Assembly: GCA_964497585.1 (NCBI GenBank)
Contig: CAZCDS010000008.1
Span: 1-64,000, forward strand
Reading direction: 5' to 3'
DNA from: CAZCDS01 sp964497585
GTDB lineage: Bacteria; Desulfobacterota; Desulfomonilia; Desulfomonilales; Desulfomonilaceae
DNA: 64,000 nt
Shown: piece after piece, positions 7,967-16,803 of the stretch
Position numbering within the stretch: position 1 is the first letter of the stretch
Layout: every line of letters begins with the position of its first letter
Program-made: the position numbers and the translations under genes
Notes under the pieces: model-generated
Databases searched by the model: none
Told to the model about the DNA's origin: nothing
What the model saw: only the letters and a program-made list of their open reading frames with translations

Positions 7967-9442
7967 TCAGGCCCATCTGGGGAAGAGGCGTTTCCACAAC
8001 TCAAAGCGTCGCATCTTCTTGTTGACCTTGCGGCCCACGATGTTGCCCAAAACAAGCGGAATGCTCAAGAGAAGAGGTGGGATATTGCGGATCGTAAAGA
8101 CCCTGATCCGGAAGATCTTCGTGACGATCCTCACCATCTGGGCAGGCGTATAAAACTCTCGCGTGATCTGCTTGCTGATGCGCTTGAGCCCGGCCCGCAT
8201 CAGCTCCTCGGAATAGACGATACGATCGTCGCCGATGAAAAATCCCGGCGTTTCTTCCACGAGCTCCTGAAGAGGGGAATAGTTCTCTATCCGGAGCTTC
8301 TGATAGGTGATCGAATCGAGTCCCAGCTCTTTGGCGAAGACCGGGATCTGCATCATTTCAGCCTCGGTCTCGTTGACGTTCCCGTAGATGAAATAGCCGT
8401 GGTAATAGAAAGGGAATTGCTTGAACACCTTGAAGGATTCTCGCACCTTCGCCGAGTCGAATCCTTTGTTGAGCTGCTCCAAAATCCTGTCCGTCGGCGA
8501 TTCTATGCCGAGCAGAAAGATTTTGATTCCCGCCTTCGCAGCCGCGTCCAGCACATCCGGACGCTCAAAGACTTCGATGCGTGACTGGACGATGAACCGC
8601 TTGTCTATCCCCTCTTCAACGATCCTCCTACAAATCTCTTTGGCTCTTCGCGGGTTCACGAAGAAGTTCTCGTCTGCAACGAGGATGATCCCCGCGGACA
8701 TCCCCCGAATCTCCTCAATCACCGAATCGATGGATCGGGCCGAGTAGCGCCGCTTCTGGGTCCAGGGGTTGAGGTTGAACGTGCAGAACTTGCAGTTGTA
8801 CGGGCATCCTCGGGACGTCAGAATGATGTCAAACTCTTCCCCCCGCAGTCCGAACCCCCCAATATTGAAGTGGTACTTCTGGGTCCGCAGGCTCCGATCG
8901 GGAAAGTGGTACGCGTCAACTTCTTTGAGAGGTCGGTTGGGATTGTGAACGAGTTCCTTCCCGTTCCGGTACGAGATACCCTGGATGCCCGAGAGATCGG
9001 CTCCGCAGGCCAGCTCCGTGATGGTCTCTTCGCCTTCCCCCCGGACGATGATGTCTACCCCGGGGCAGGCCGCAAAGACTTCTTCCACATAGTCGGTTGC
9101 TTGCTTTCCCCCCACCACGGTCGTGACATTGCGAGGAAGTCCGTTGACCAGTTGACAGACTTCGTCGAACTGGTACTCCCAGTTGATGCTGACGCACAAC
9201 AGGTCCACCTCTTGACGGATGAACTCCCGAAGCCGATCGATGCTGCGGAGGGGACCGGCCAGCCGCAGGTCAACGAACGTCAGCTTCTGCACGTGGGGCT
9301 TGAGCGCGCAACAGATGTACTCAAGTCCGGTCGGGGGAAATACCGCCAGTCCCAGTGATCCTGAATGACTGTCCCGGAAATAGGGATGGAGGCACAGGGC
9401 GTGCTGGTAAGTCTTGTTCAAAGGCTGTTGTATCCCTGACAC
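7967..9442 (-). CDS. Radical SAM protein with N-terminal B12-binding-type domain
   Basis: 491 residues with a GTG start. Residues about 30-165 have the cobalamin-binding Rossmann layout (VDLLCVSINWEY, TVVGGKQATDYVEE, DIIVRGEGEETI). The radical SAM core starts near residue 205 with SRGCPYNCKFCTF, whose three cysteines bind the [4Fe-4S] cluster that splits SAM. The C-terminal 120 residues are a basic tail seen in B12/radical SAM proteins that act on lipids or small molecules. It is cotranscribed with the methyltransferase just downstream. The reaction is unassigned; a methyl transfer or rearrangement on a complex substrate is family-based inference. Confidence 0.85.
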   Translation of the reverse strand: MSGIQQPLNKTYQHALCLHPYFRDSHSGSLGLAVFPPTGLEYICCALKPHVQKLTFVDLRLAGPLRSIDRLREFIRQEVDLLCVSINWEYQFDEVCQLVNGLPRNVTTVVGGKQATDYVEEVFAACPGVDIIVRGEGEETITELACGADLSGIQGISYRNGKELVHNPNRPLKEVDAYHFPDRSLRTQKYHFNIGGFGLRGEEFDIILTSRGCPYNCKFCTFNLNPWTQKRRYSARSIDSVIEEIRGMSAGIILVADENFFVNPRRAKEICRRIVEEGIDKRFIVQSRIEVFERPDVLDAAAKAGIKIFLLGIESPTDRILEQLNKGFDSAKVRESFKVFKQFPFYYHGYFIYGNVNETEAEMMQIPVFAKELGLDSITYQKLRIENYSPLQELVEETPGFFIGDDRIVYSEELMRAGLKRISKQITREFYTPAQMVRIVTKIFRIRVFTIRNIPPLLLSIPLVLGNIVGRKVNKKMRRFELWKRLFPRWA

Positions 9443-9798
9443 ACGCTTCCGGTGGACGTTGCCGGCAATCTCCCCTCAGGATAAACTGGTTCCTTTTCGG
9501 GGGGACGGCCCGCCGCATGAGCGCTGCAACCGACGCCCAGGGCTTGTCATGAACCGAGGGTGGAATGTTAGTCAACTTCCGAGATGGTGTCAACGAATTC
9601 CAGCCCAGAGGATGCCCCATGGCTGTCCGCCTGGGCACCAGAGGAACCAGACGATGAGGATTCACACCCGTCGGAAGCCTCCGCCGGGCGAAGCCGTAGC
9701 AGGTCTGCCCCGGGCACGGATCCGGAATTAGCCTCGGGTGTTCGGAGGCGGAACCACATCACAGACCGTTTGGAGATGCGCTTCGGAAAATTGTTCCT
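9443..9798. other. Intergenic stretch, no gene supported
   Basis: 356 bases between two minus-strand genes. It should hold the promoter of the radical SAM/methyltransferase pair and the 3' end of the ferredoxin gene. No convincing -35/-10 pair, terminator hairpin or repeat was seen. Overlapping frames on both strands are low-complexity and without ribosome sites. Confidence 0.4.
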
Positions 9799-10875
9799 CT
9801 ATTCCACCGGCATCCGTATCCCCCGGCTCTGCGCACGCTTGAAATACCATTCCATCAGGTTCGCCGGCGGCTGTTCTCGTTCCGATTCATGCTTTCGTGT
9901 GAGCGTGATCGACTCGGTAGGGCAGGTCGTCGTGCAAACTCCGCATCCTATACATTGCTCCGGCTGAACCATGTACGAGCCGTCATCTTCCGTGATAGCA
10001 CCGACCGGGCATCGCTCGTCCGCGCACACCCCACAGGCCTCACAGGTTTCCCGGTCGATGTGCGCAACAAAATTGCTCCCGGCCATCATATGAGGCGCGT
10101 TGAATTCCCGCATCCCGCGTATGACTCCACAACAGCAGGAACAGCAGTTGCAGATGAAAAAATGGTCCGAATGAATATTGTACGTCTGGTGGACAAGACC
10201 CTCCTCCTCCGCTCTTTTCAGAACCTCGAAGGCTTCCTCCCTGCTTATGATCCGTCCCAAAGAATGCTCCTCGTACGCGTTCTCCTCTTTGGAAAAGCTG
10301 AGGCACATCTGCAGCGTGTGTTCGCACGGCTCGCCCTGCAAGGCCTTTTCCTTTCGACAGATGCAATCCGACACCTGGAAGCTCTGAGCTTCCTCGATCA
10401 TTCGGCGCACGTCTTCGTATGGCAGGACCTGATGTTCCGCCTTGATCTGCGTGTTGACCGGTATCACCCGGAAAAAGTCCGGCTCAAAATTTCCAAGAGA
10501 TTTGAAGAGCGTGGGAAAGTATTCCTCGACTAGGTCCACCAGCTCCTTGTCGAGACGGTTCAACTGGAACTCATAAATGCCGAGCGCGAAGGGAAAGAGC
10601 ATGTACACCTGCTGGCCCCACATCTTCGTCGTCCCGATTTGTCCTTTCTTCACCATATTGTCCAGGATCGGCCGCAGCTCAGTAAGTGACATGCCCAGAC
10701 GCTCCGCCATCGCCGCGGCAGTCTCCGGTAGCGGCTTGATCTTCAAGGCCATTTCAGCCTCCTCCGGCGTGAAGATCTTCCGGAGAATCTTCAGTTCGAC
10801 ACCGCTTTCCGTGGAGGGAAAGCCGTTGGGCATTTGGTCCAATCTCGCAGCGAGACGCTCATAAACATCAGGCAT
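9799..10875 (-). CDS. Winged-helix-like, cysteine-rich 4Fe-4S ferredoxin-type protein
   Basis: 358 residues. Residues about 45-100 look like a winged helix (PETAAAMAERLGMSLTELRP then MVKKGQIGTTKMWGQQVYML). The middle has a cysteine group from DCICRKEKALQGEPCEHTL and a striking NCCSCCCG motif. The C-terminal part holds two ferredoxin-type clusters: C-x2-C-x2-C-x4-C-P (ETCEACGVCADERCPVGAI) and C-x2-C-x2-C-x3-C-P (EQCIGCGVCTTTCPTESI). The family occurs in anaerobes and is usually annotated simply as 4Fe-4S protein. The mix suggests a cytoplasmic electron carrier with a sensor or regulatory part. It is transcribed alone, with an ATG at 10875. Confidence 0.8.
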   Translation of the reverse strand: MPDVYERLAARLDQMPNGFPSTESGVELKILRKIFTPEEAEMALKIKPLPETAAAMAERLGMSLTELRPILDNMVKKGQIGTTKMWGQQVYMLFPFALGIYEFQLNRLDKELVDLVEEYFPTLFKSLGNFEPDFFRVIPVNTQIKAEHQVLPYEDVRRMIEEAQSFQVSDCICRKEKALQGEPCEHTLQMCLSFSKEENAYEEHSLGRIISREEAFEVLKRAEEEGLVHQTYNIHSDHFFICNCCSCCCGVIRGMREFNAPHMMAGSNFVAHIDRETCEACGVCADERCPVGAITEDDGSYMVQPEQCIGCGVCTTTCPTESITLTRKHESEREQPPANLMEWYFKRAQSRGIRMPVE

Positions 10876-11153
10876 TCCGTACCTCCCTACGCTGACGGGA
10901 TTCGGGATAATACCGAATCATGTCACGCGGAACTGTGCAGCGGTCCGGCCTTTTCGTGCGGCACAAAGCGCATAACCGAGCGTGGAATGGCTTCCACGAC
11001 TCCGGGCTGGCCCCTGCGCGATCACCGATACGACAAAGACAAAAAGGAAGTCGTCCTTCCGAGAGAGCCTCCTCTTTCCGTTCCGAGCATGTCTGACTCT
11101 AATCAGTCGTACAGGGCACTCCGCGCGGTCTCTCGTCCCAACACACCCGGATA

Positions 11154-11630
11154 TTATCGGGCGACAAGGTTCGTAGGGTCGCCTTCTTCGAGCATAGTAC
11201 GAATAACCTCCCTTTCGGTCTCCCCGGGAAGTGCTCCGCCGAGTAATGCTTCGATCACCACTTCGCCGTGCTGATTTGTGTAGACCGCGTCGATTTCCCC
11301 ACGACCCCTATCATCCAGCTTCGTGACTGTCATCGTACAGGTGATGGTATCACCGAAGTACACCGGTCGTTTGAATTGGAAATCCATCCGAGTGGCGAGC
11401 CACCCGCATTGACCGCCGATTTCCGTCATGAGTCCTGCCACCAGAAGCCCGTGGCATATGCGACCCTCCAGTCCTTTCGCCCGAGCAAAGCGGTCGTCGA
11501 AATGTACCGGATTGTAATCCCGCGTGATATCAGCGAAGCGGATGACATCCTCTTCCGACAATGTTCGGATCACGGAGAAGGTGTCGCCAACATAGTGATC
11601 TTCCAACGCATTTTCTCGAAGAGTTGTCAT
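11154..11630 (-). CDS. MaoC-like (R)-specific enoyl-CoA hydratase family protein
   Basis: 158 residues, the usual length of single hot-dog-fold MaoC/PhaJ hydratases. The hydratase motif DYNPVHFDDRFARAKGLEGR carries the expected Asp and His, followed by ICHGLLVAGLM. Such enzymes add water to trans-2-enoyl-CoA, giving (R)-3-hydroxyacyl-CoA, or act as acyl-CoA dehydratases in fatty-acid or aromatic metabolism. No fatty-acid genes adjoin it, so its pathway is open. It is divergent from the degraded transposase region on its far side. Confidence 0.85.
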   Translation of the reverse strand: MTTLRENALEDHYVGDTFSVIRTLSEEDVIRFADITRDYNPVHFDDRFARAKGLEGRICHGLLVAGLMTEIGGQCGWLATRMDFQFKRPVYFGDTITCTMTVTKLDDRGRGEIDAVYTNQHGEVVIEALLGGALPGETEREVIRTMLEEGDPTNLVAR

Positions 11631-12087
11631 CGGTACTACACTCCCGGGAGACCGGTTCCAGGTCTCTTCCCGCCATCACCGGTTAATCATGTGAGGTGAT
11701 TTCAGCTCCTCTCGGCATGGTCTCCGACCCGCGGTGAGGGAACCTCCTTATGAACGGGTCCTTCTTATCGCGTTGAACATACCACCCCATTCTCTCTGGG
11801 GTCAACGTCGATCGGAGCCGAGGAGAACGCCCCGAATGAGCGAAGGGCCACATGACCGGCGCATTTCTTGGAGAGTTCTTAAGAAGGTCACGGTAAGGCC
11901 GGACATCTCCAGGGGTTCTCGCAGGAAATGGCCCCCAGCAAACTTAGGGAAGGACTTGCCACTGCGGATTTGGGGAAACTCCCAACCCTCATCGCAGGAC
12001 ATTCCCCAGAATTTCGTGGGTGAGTAGTGTTTTGGTGGGGAATTCTGTGTGGTTATGGCTTATGGGAAGTGAAAAAAGGGAAACTTC
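11631..12087. other. Intergenic stretch bordering a decayed insertion sequence
   Basis: 457 bases upstream of the transposase remnant. Frames here cannot be matched to a known protein; part of it may be the eroded 5' end of the insertion sequence, but I could not align it. An imperfect inverted motif around 12001-12047 (ATTCCCCAGAATT against GGGGAATTCTG) is the only structure seen and is not proven to be a terminal repeat. Confidence 0.4.
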
Positions 12088-12986
12088 TTGCCAAAGCAGA
12101 TGGGACCTCTCAAGGTAGGATTGCTGAAAAGACGAAGAAATTCGTCAGTCCTATCAAGGAGGTCCGTGTTGATGGCACACCAGATCGGGATGAAATTGCG
12201 AGTGCAGATTCATCGTTTTTCGGGGCAACTTTGTAGGGGAATGGGCAAGGTGTTGGATGCGATGGGTCGGGCATACCAGGCCACCTCACGGAGAGGAATC
12301 TTCGTCATTGACCGGGCTGGGGATCGCTGACGGCTTTGCAAGGGTTTGCTCACTGAAGAGAACCAGTCTCGTTTCATCATTCGCCACCGCGGGGACCGTG
12401 ATCTGCTTTATCGAGGGAAACTCAGAGAGACTCTGCAATGGTCCAGCGGTGCACAACGCCCTATGGGGAGACGGTGATAAAAGAGGAGGAGGGGAAGGAG
12501 AAAGCCTACCATATCCAGTTTGGATTCGTTCCGGTACGGCTAACCGAGCATCCGGAGAGGCAGTTGTGGCCCGTCGCGGTCAAGGGCTTGGGTCAGAAGC
12601 CGTTGATGCTGGTTACCGAAGAGTTGATGCCTGGTAACCCCAAAGTCTTCTGATTCAACGTTCTAGCCTATCTGACCCGCTGGAGGGTGGAGGCGACGAT
12701 CCGTTTCATCAAGCAGAGCTCCAATCTGGAGAACATCAGGGTGATGAGGTACGAGCGCCTCAAGACCATGGCGGTCCTGGTTCTGGCCGCATCCTTCTTC
12801 GCCGCAGTTCATGTGGGGTACAAGCCGAAGCTTCAGATCCTGGCCCTTCATCCCCTCAATGCTGCCCAGCGGATCTTCGGGATTCCCAACTTTCGATACG
12901 ATGCCCTTGCCGACGGGATCAAGGAGATTCTCAGCAAGGCCGGACGAGGAAAAGCGCCCCAGAAGAGAGAGGTGGCGGGGCCTTAG
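12088..12986 (+). pseudogene. Decayed IS4-like DDE transposase
   Basis: Pieces of one transposase can be read in two frames. The first (to about 12470) gives RRGIFVIDRAGDR, an in-frame TGA at 12328-12330, then RFIIRHRGDRDLLYRGK. The frame then shifts to YGETVIKEEEGKEKAYHIQF, another stop at 12651-12653, then YLTRWRVEATIRFIKQS and the conserved ENIRVMRYERLKTMAVLVLA to a stop at 12986. The I-D-R-x-G-D-R and YLTRWRVE-type motifs are those of IS4-type DDE transposases. With two in-frame stops and a frameshift it cannot make active enzyme. The terminal inverted repeats were not identified. Confidence 0.8.
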
Positions 12987-13046
12987 GCCCAACTTGCCCT
13001 CGTCTTCGCCTGATTATTTTAAGGAAACTTCAGCGATCTTCCCCTG

Positions 13047-13195
13047 TTGACGGGCGATTATGATGAGGTATAATTAACTCAACAGGCGAGCATTTTTCAC
13101 GCGGCAAATCCGGGCATTCCGAGAAGGCTCGGATTTGCCTGTTCTACGGAAAGAATTATCGGGGGCGTTTCTAGGAAAACCCCCCGTTGTCTTTG
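13047..13195 (+). ncRNA. Candidate small RNA: promoter, hairpin and terminator
   Basis: A sigma70-type promoter, TTGACG (13047-13052), 16 bases, TATAAT (13069-13074), is followed by no gene. A strong hairpin lies at 13103-13139 (10 perfect pairs, GGCAAATCCG with CGGATTTGCC, extended to 13 with a G-U). A second stem at 13160-13186 (CGGGGG with CCCCCG, with further pairs inside) is followed by TTGTCTTT and would end the transcript. The predicted RNA is about 110-120 nt. The second hairpin may also terminate purD, which runs toward it on the other strand. It is a prediction only, with no family recognised. Confidence 0.4.
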
Positions 13196-13268
13196 GAAAA
13201 GGATTATCGAGTAGTGGAATCCCTCGATCCACCTTTCGCAGCACGGATCCAGGCCTTTTCAGGAGCCC

Positions 13269-14549
13269 CTAGAGCCGATCAAGGGCCTTCTTACCGATGT
13301 CTTTGCGGTAGTGGACGTCATCCCAGTGGATCTTGGCCGCAGCGTCGTACGCGCGGTCGATGGCTTGAGCAATGCCCTTGGCCTTTGCCGTCACTCCCAA
13401 GACACGGCCGCCTTTGGTGACGAATCCCCGCTCGTCCCGGTCTGTTCCGGCGTGGAACACTTTGACGCCCTCCATCGCGTCTGCATCTTCTATCCCCACG
13501 ATTGGTTTTCCCTTTTCGTAGGAACCGGGATAGCCTCCGGACGCCATCACGACGCAGACCGAGTCCTCGGGTTCCCACTCGATTTCCATGCCGCCAAGGC
13601 TGCCTTCGATCGCGGCCGACAGAAAAGGAACCATGTCGGATTTCATCCGCAAGAGAAGCGGTTGCGCCTCGGGGTCACCCATACGGGCGTTGAATTCCAG
13701 GACTTTCGGTACTCCGTCCTTGATCATGAGTCCCGCGTAAAGGAATCCGACGTAGGGTGTCCCTTCCTTCTCCATTGCGCGGACCACGGGGATCATGACC
13801 TGATCCATGATTCGGTCGTGCATTTCCTTCGTCACCACAGGCGCGGGCGAGTATGCGCCCATGCCGCCGGTATTCGGTCCCGTGTCTCCGTCGAAGATCG
13901 GCTTGTGGTCCTGGGAGCTTGCAAGGGGGAGCACATCCTTGCCGTCGGTGAACGCGATGAAGGAGGCTTCCTCTCCGACCAGGCATTCCTCGATGACGAC
14001 TCTGTTGCCAGCGTCGCCGAACGCGCGTTCCTTCATGATCTTGTCGAGTGCCGCCACAGCCTCTTCCCGGACGCGGCAAACGAGAACGCCCTTTCCGGCT
14101 GCGAGTCCGTCGGCTTTGACCACTATGGGGCCGGAGACCGTCTTCAAGTAATCACCAGCCGGCCCGTAGTCATCGAAGACTCTGAACTCGGCCGACGGTA
14201 CCCCGTACTTTTCCAAGAGGCGTTTCGTGAAGACCTTACTCCCCTCAAGTTGTGCCGCGGCCTGTGTCGGGCCGAAGACCTTGAGCCGCGCCTCCTGGAA
14301 GGAGTCGGTCAGCCCCGCGACGAGGGGAGCCTCGGGGCCCACCACGGTCAGGTCCACCTTTTCCGATACAGCCATGTTCCTGAGCGAGGCGATGTCGTCC
14401 GACGATACGTCCACGAGTCGGCATTTCGGTTCCTGCGCGATGCCGACGTTTCCGGGGGCAACGAGGACCTCCTTGACCAAATCCGACCGGGCGATCATCC
14501 AGGCCAGAGCGTGTTCCCGCCCGCCGGAGCCGACAATAAGGATCTTCAT
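13269..14549 (-). CDS. purD: Phosphoribosylamine-glycine ligase (GAR synthetase)
   Basis: 426 residues, full length. It makes glycinamide ribonucleotide from phosphoribosylamine, glycine and ATP, the second step of purine synthesis. The N-terminus MKILIVGSGGREHALAW is characteristic, as are the ATP-grasp segments VVKADGLAAGKGVLVC (residues about 139-154), QDHKPIFDGDTGPNTGGMGA and VLEFNARMGDPEAQ. The ATG lies one base after the stop of the upstream nuclease-fold gene, so translation may be coupled. The 3' end faces the inverted repeats near 13160-13186. Confidence 0.97.
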   Translation of the reverse strand: MKILIVGSGGREHALAWMIARSDLVKEVLVAPGNVGIAQEPKCRLVDVSSDDIASLRNMAVSEKVDLTVVGPEAPLVAGLTDSFQEARLKVFGPTQAAAQLEGSKVFTKRLLEKYGVPSAEFRVFDDYGPAGDYLKTVSGPIVVKADGLAAGKGVLVCRVREEAVAALDKIMKERAFGDAGNRVVIEECLVGEEASFIAFTDGKDVLPLASSQDHKPIFDGDTGPNTGGMGAYSPAPVVTKEMHDRIMDQVMIPVVRAMEKEGTPYVGFLYAGLMIKDGVPKVLEFNARMGDPEAQPLLLRMKSDMVPFLSAAIEGSLGGMEIEWEPEDSVCVVMASGGYPGSYEKGKPIVGIEDADAMEGVKVFHAGTDRDERGFVTKGGRVLGVTAKAKGIAQAIDRAYDAAAKIHWDDVHYRKDIGKKALDRL

Positions 14550-14550
14550 G

Positions 14551-15138
14551 TCATTTCGCTCCTGCAGTTGGTTGGGCCCAGAGCCCTCTCTTGGCTCTTT
14601 TTGCCTCTAGTTCCAGTTCGATGTACGGGCGTACGTCGAAGTCCTTTTCCGTCCGGTCCACCTTTGCTAATCCCTGACGAATCATGCGCGCCAGCAAGTC
14701 TTCACCGGAAAGGAATACCAGGCCCTCCTGAACTTTCTTGCCCGAGCCCCTTAGCGGCTTGATTCTGACCCACTGGCCCACGAGTGTTTTTTCGAGCATC
14801 GTTTGAGCCTGACTCGTCTGGTCCTCAGGAATCGTGAGCCCCGCCAGTATGAACTCGATCGACTTCCCTGATCCCTTCAAGCTGAGCCTCTTCCCGCCGA
14901 CGACCTTCGTGACGCGCCACAAGTATTCGCCGCCCTCCATCGGGGGGCGGCTTGCGAAATAGAGATAGACGATGGCCAACAGAAAAAAGCCTGCCACACC
15001 TACCCACAACTTCCATTCGCCCTTTATCCGTACCTTGGCCACACCAAGTTCTCCTGCATTGACGTAATCAGGGTCCGGGTCTACGGGTCCGCAGATCCGG
15101 CCATCGAACCGGTCGACCCGACGTGCCTGATCGTCCAT
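14551..15138 (-). CDS. Membrane-anchored staphylococcal-nuclease-fold protein
   Basis: 195 residues from the ATG at 15138; the frame stays open further upstream but without a better start. A single membrane helix (WVGVAGFFLLAIVYLYFA, residues about 64-81) is followed by an SNase-like beta-barrel: VTKVVGGKRLSLKGSG, FILAGLTIPED, then LSGEDLLARMIRQGLAKVDR and the typical end YIELELEAKRAKRGLWA. The usual catalytic arginines are not obvious in the barrel, so nuclease activity is uncertain and a binding role is possible. The stop lies one base before the purD start. Confidence 0.7.
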   Translation of the reverse strand: MDDQARRVDRFDGRICGPVDPDPDYVNAGELGVAKVRIKGEWKLWVGVAGFFLLAIVYLYFASRPPMEGGEYLWRVTKVVGGKRLSLKGSGKSIEFILAGLTIPEDQTSQAQTMLEKTLVGQWVRIKPLRGSGKKVQEGLVFLSGEDLLARMIRQGLAKVDRTEKDFDVRPYIELELEAKRAKRGLWAQPTAGAK

Positions 15139-15249
15139 GTCGCTGAGCGGAATCGACCGTCGCGCTCGAGCCAGGGTTAACTCCCAGCTCGGGAGAATGG
15201 ACAGCGCTCCCCTCGTAGCTGAATCACGGTCTCCGGGCACCGCGGTCTG

Positions 15250-15480
15250 TCATGGGATCTCCCACTCACCGGACACCCGCAGGTCCTCCCTGGAGGCGAT
15301 CTTTTCCACTTCGCGGTTGAAGATCTCTTCCGCGGCGTTGAAGTCGGGACCCATATATTGATGATATAACTTACCTTCCGACGGATATCGCACGATGACG
15401 GCAAAGTCGTCGGACTCAAGCTGAACGAGCTTCACAAAGGAGCCTCCCCCACCCTCGACCTGTCTGGCTATTTGAAACAT
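15250..15480 (-). CDS. Small hypothetical protein
   Basis: 76 residues from the ATG at 15480, which has GGAAGAGCG just upstream; a longer frame to 15555 lacks such a site. The protein is soluble, with a glycine patch (VEGGGGSFVKL), a beta-rich middle (DDFAVIVRYPSEGKLYHQYM) and a helical acidic part (NAAEEIFNREVEKIA). I do not recognise it. It sits 111 bases upstream of the nuclease-fold/purD pair on the same strand and may be its first gene. Confidence 0.55.
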   Translation of the reverse strand: MFQIARQVEGGGGSFVKLVQLESDDFAVIVRYPSEGKLYHQYMGPDFNAAEEIFNREVEKIASREDLRVSGEWEIP

Positions 15481-15740
15481 CGCTCTTCCTTCCGACCCCA
15501 TTGTCTCGAAGGTACGGGACGCGCTCCTTGACGGATCGGGGACATGTGTCAGCAAAGGCTCTGTTAGGGGCGCTGACGAGGGCGATCCCTCGGTCCTTAC
15601 TCACCGGGCAAATATAGCACATCACGTGCCGAAAGAGACGAAAATCTCAGATTTGACATTGCGGGTATAGGCAGACACGCAGTTTTGGGATATAGTTAAG
15701 GATGTGTTTATGACGAGTCATCAGGGAACGGAAAGCACGC

Positions 15741-16469
15741 ATGCAAGACCAACCCATCATCGAGACGCGGGACCTCTGCAAGGACTACTATGACGGCGAC
15801 AATGTCATCAGTGCCCTCAAGATGGCTAACATCAAGGTCCGCAAAGGGGAAATGGTGGCGATAATGGGCCCATCAGGGTCCGGCAAGTCGACGCTTCTCT
15901 ACGTTCTCGGGCTGCTTCAGCCGCCCACCTCGGGGGAATATCTCTTCAAATCGGAGAATATCCTCGAATTCGACCGCGAGGAACAGGCCCTGTTCCGAAA
16001 CAGGGAACTCGGCTTTGTCTTCCAGACTTGCGATCTTCTGCCCAATTCGACTGTCTTCGAGAACCTGGAATTGCCGCTCGTCTACGCAGAATCCGATTTC
16101 TCCACGCGAAGGCAAAAGATCCTGAAAGCCCTGGACCGGGTTGGACTCTCCCACAGAGTGGATCATTGGGCTAACCGGCTCTCCGGTGGCGAGCGTCAAC
16201 GAGCGGCCATTGCCCGTGCACTCGTGAACAACCCCTCTCTCATTCTCGGCGACGAGCCTACCGGGCAGCTCGACCAGAAGAATACCGACGCGGTCGTTGA
16301 ACAGCTCAAAGAAATAGCCGCGCAGGGCTTCACCGTCGTCCTGGTAACTCACGAGGAAGAAATCGGCCTTGCCTGTGACCGCATCATCCGCATCGCGGAC
16401 GGTGAGGTTGTATCTGAAGGCTACGAAGAGGCCCGGATGAGGGGCGCTCTACGGGAAGCTGCTCCATAG
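15741..16469 (+). CDS. ABC transporter ATP-binding protein, LolD/MacB type
   Basis: 242 residues. Walker A GPSGSGKST (residues about 43-51), signature LSGGERQRAAIARAL and Walker B LILGDEPTGQLD are intact, with the Q-loop GFVFQTCDLLPNSTVFENL. The sequence type is that of lipoprotein-release and macrolide-export ATPases that pair with FtsX-like permeases. No permease gene adjoins it; the nearest one (23409-25928) has its own ATPase. It is therefore an orphan ATPase here, with its partner presumably elsewhere. A TTGACA lies at 15653-15658 but no good -10 was seen at the right distance. Confidence 0.9.
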   Translation: MQDQPIIETRDLCKDYYDGDNVISALKMANIKVRKGEMVAIMGPSGSGKSTLLYVLGLLQPPTSGEYLFKSENILEFDREEQALFRNRELGFVFQTCDLLPNSTVFENLELPLVYAESDFSTRRQKILKALDRVGLSHRVDHWANRLSGGERQRAAIARALVNNPSLILGDEPTGQLDQKNTDAVVEQLKEIAAQGFTVVLVTHEEEIGLACDRIIRIADGEVVSEGYEEARMRGALREAAP

Positions 16470-16494
16470 CTCCCCTTTCCGTTGAACGATCTCT

Positions 16495-16803
16495 TCACAC
16501 GTGACAAAGGCACTGCGAAGTCGCAGCATCAGATGCGATTGGGTGGGTCAGAGCGATACCTCCACCCGTTCGCGAGATAAGACCGACGCTCTCTATCGTT
16601 TCCAGTATCTCGGAACACCGCTCCCAATTGACTGACAGGTAAAGGGGGAGAATTTCGCGGTAATCGGCCAGGCGGCCCCCGGCATCAAGGGAATAAAGAG
16701 TCATGACAACCTGATGATGAATGAGATCAAGCCTCGGGTCTGCCAGGAGCGCCCGAACATTTTCATCTTCCATGACCAGGTTGCCCACTCCTTCAACGCA
16801 CAT
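16495..16803 (-). CDS. Small winged-helix-like protein
   Basis: 102 residues from the ATG at 16803, fixed by the strong AAGGAGGAGG ribosome site. After an N-terminal helix pair (MEDENVRALLADPRLDLIHH), residues about 50-90 read like a winged helix: YREILPLYLSVNWERCSEIL for the helices and VGLISRTGGGIALTH for the wing. It could be a DNA-binding or protein-binding module; the cysteines at the end (SQCLCHV) are unexplained. It converges with the orphan ABC ATPase. Confidence 0.6.
   Translation of the reverse strand: MCVEGVGNLVMEDENVRALLADPRLDLIHHQVVMTLYSLDAGGRLADYREILPLYLSVNWERCSEILETIESVGLISRTGGGIALTHPIASDAATSQCLCHV

Noticed and set aside
12001..12047. Imperfect inverted motif as left terminal repeat of the insertion sequence
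   Set aside because: No matching copy was found beyond 12986, so it cannot be called a terminal inverted repeat.
13311..14762. Long plus-strand open frame opposite purD
   Set aside because: It is antisense to purD, which is unmistakable; there is no ribosome site and the translation is not protein-like.
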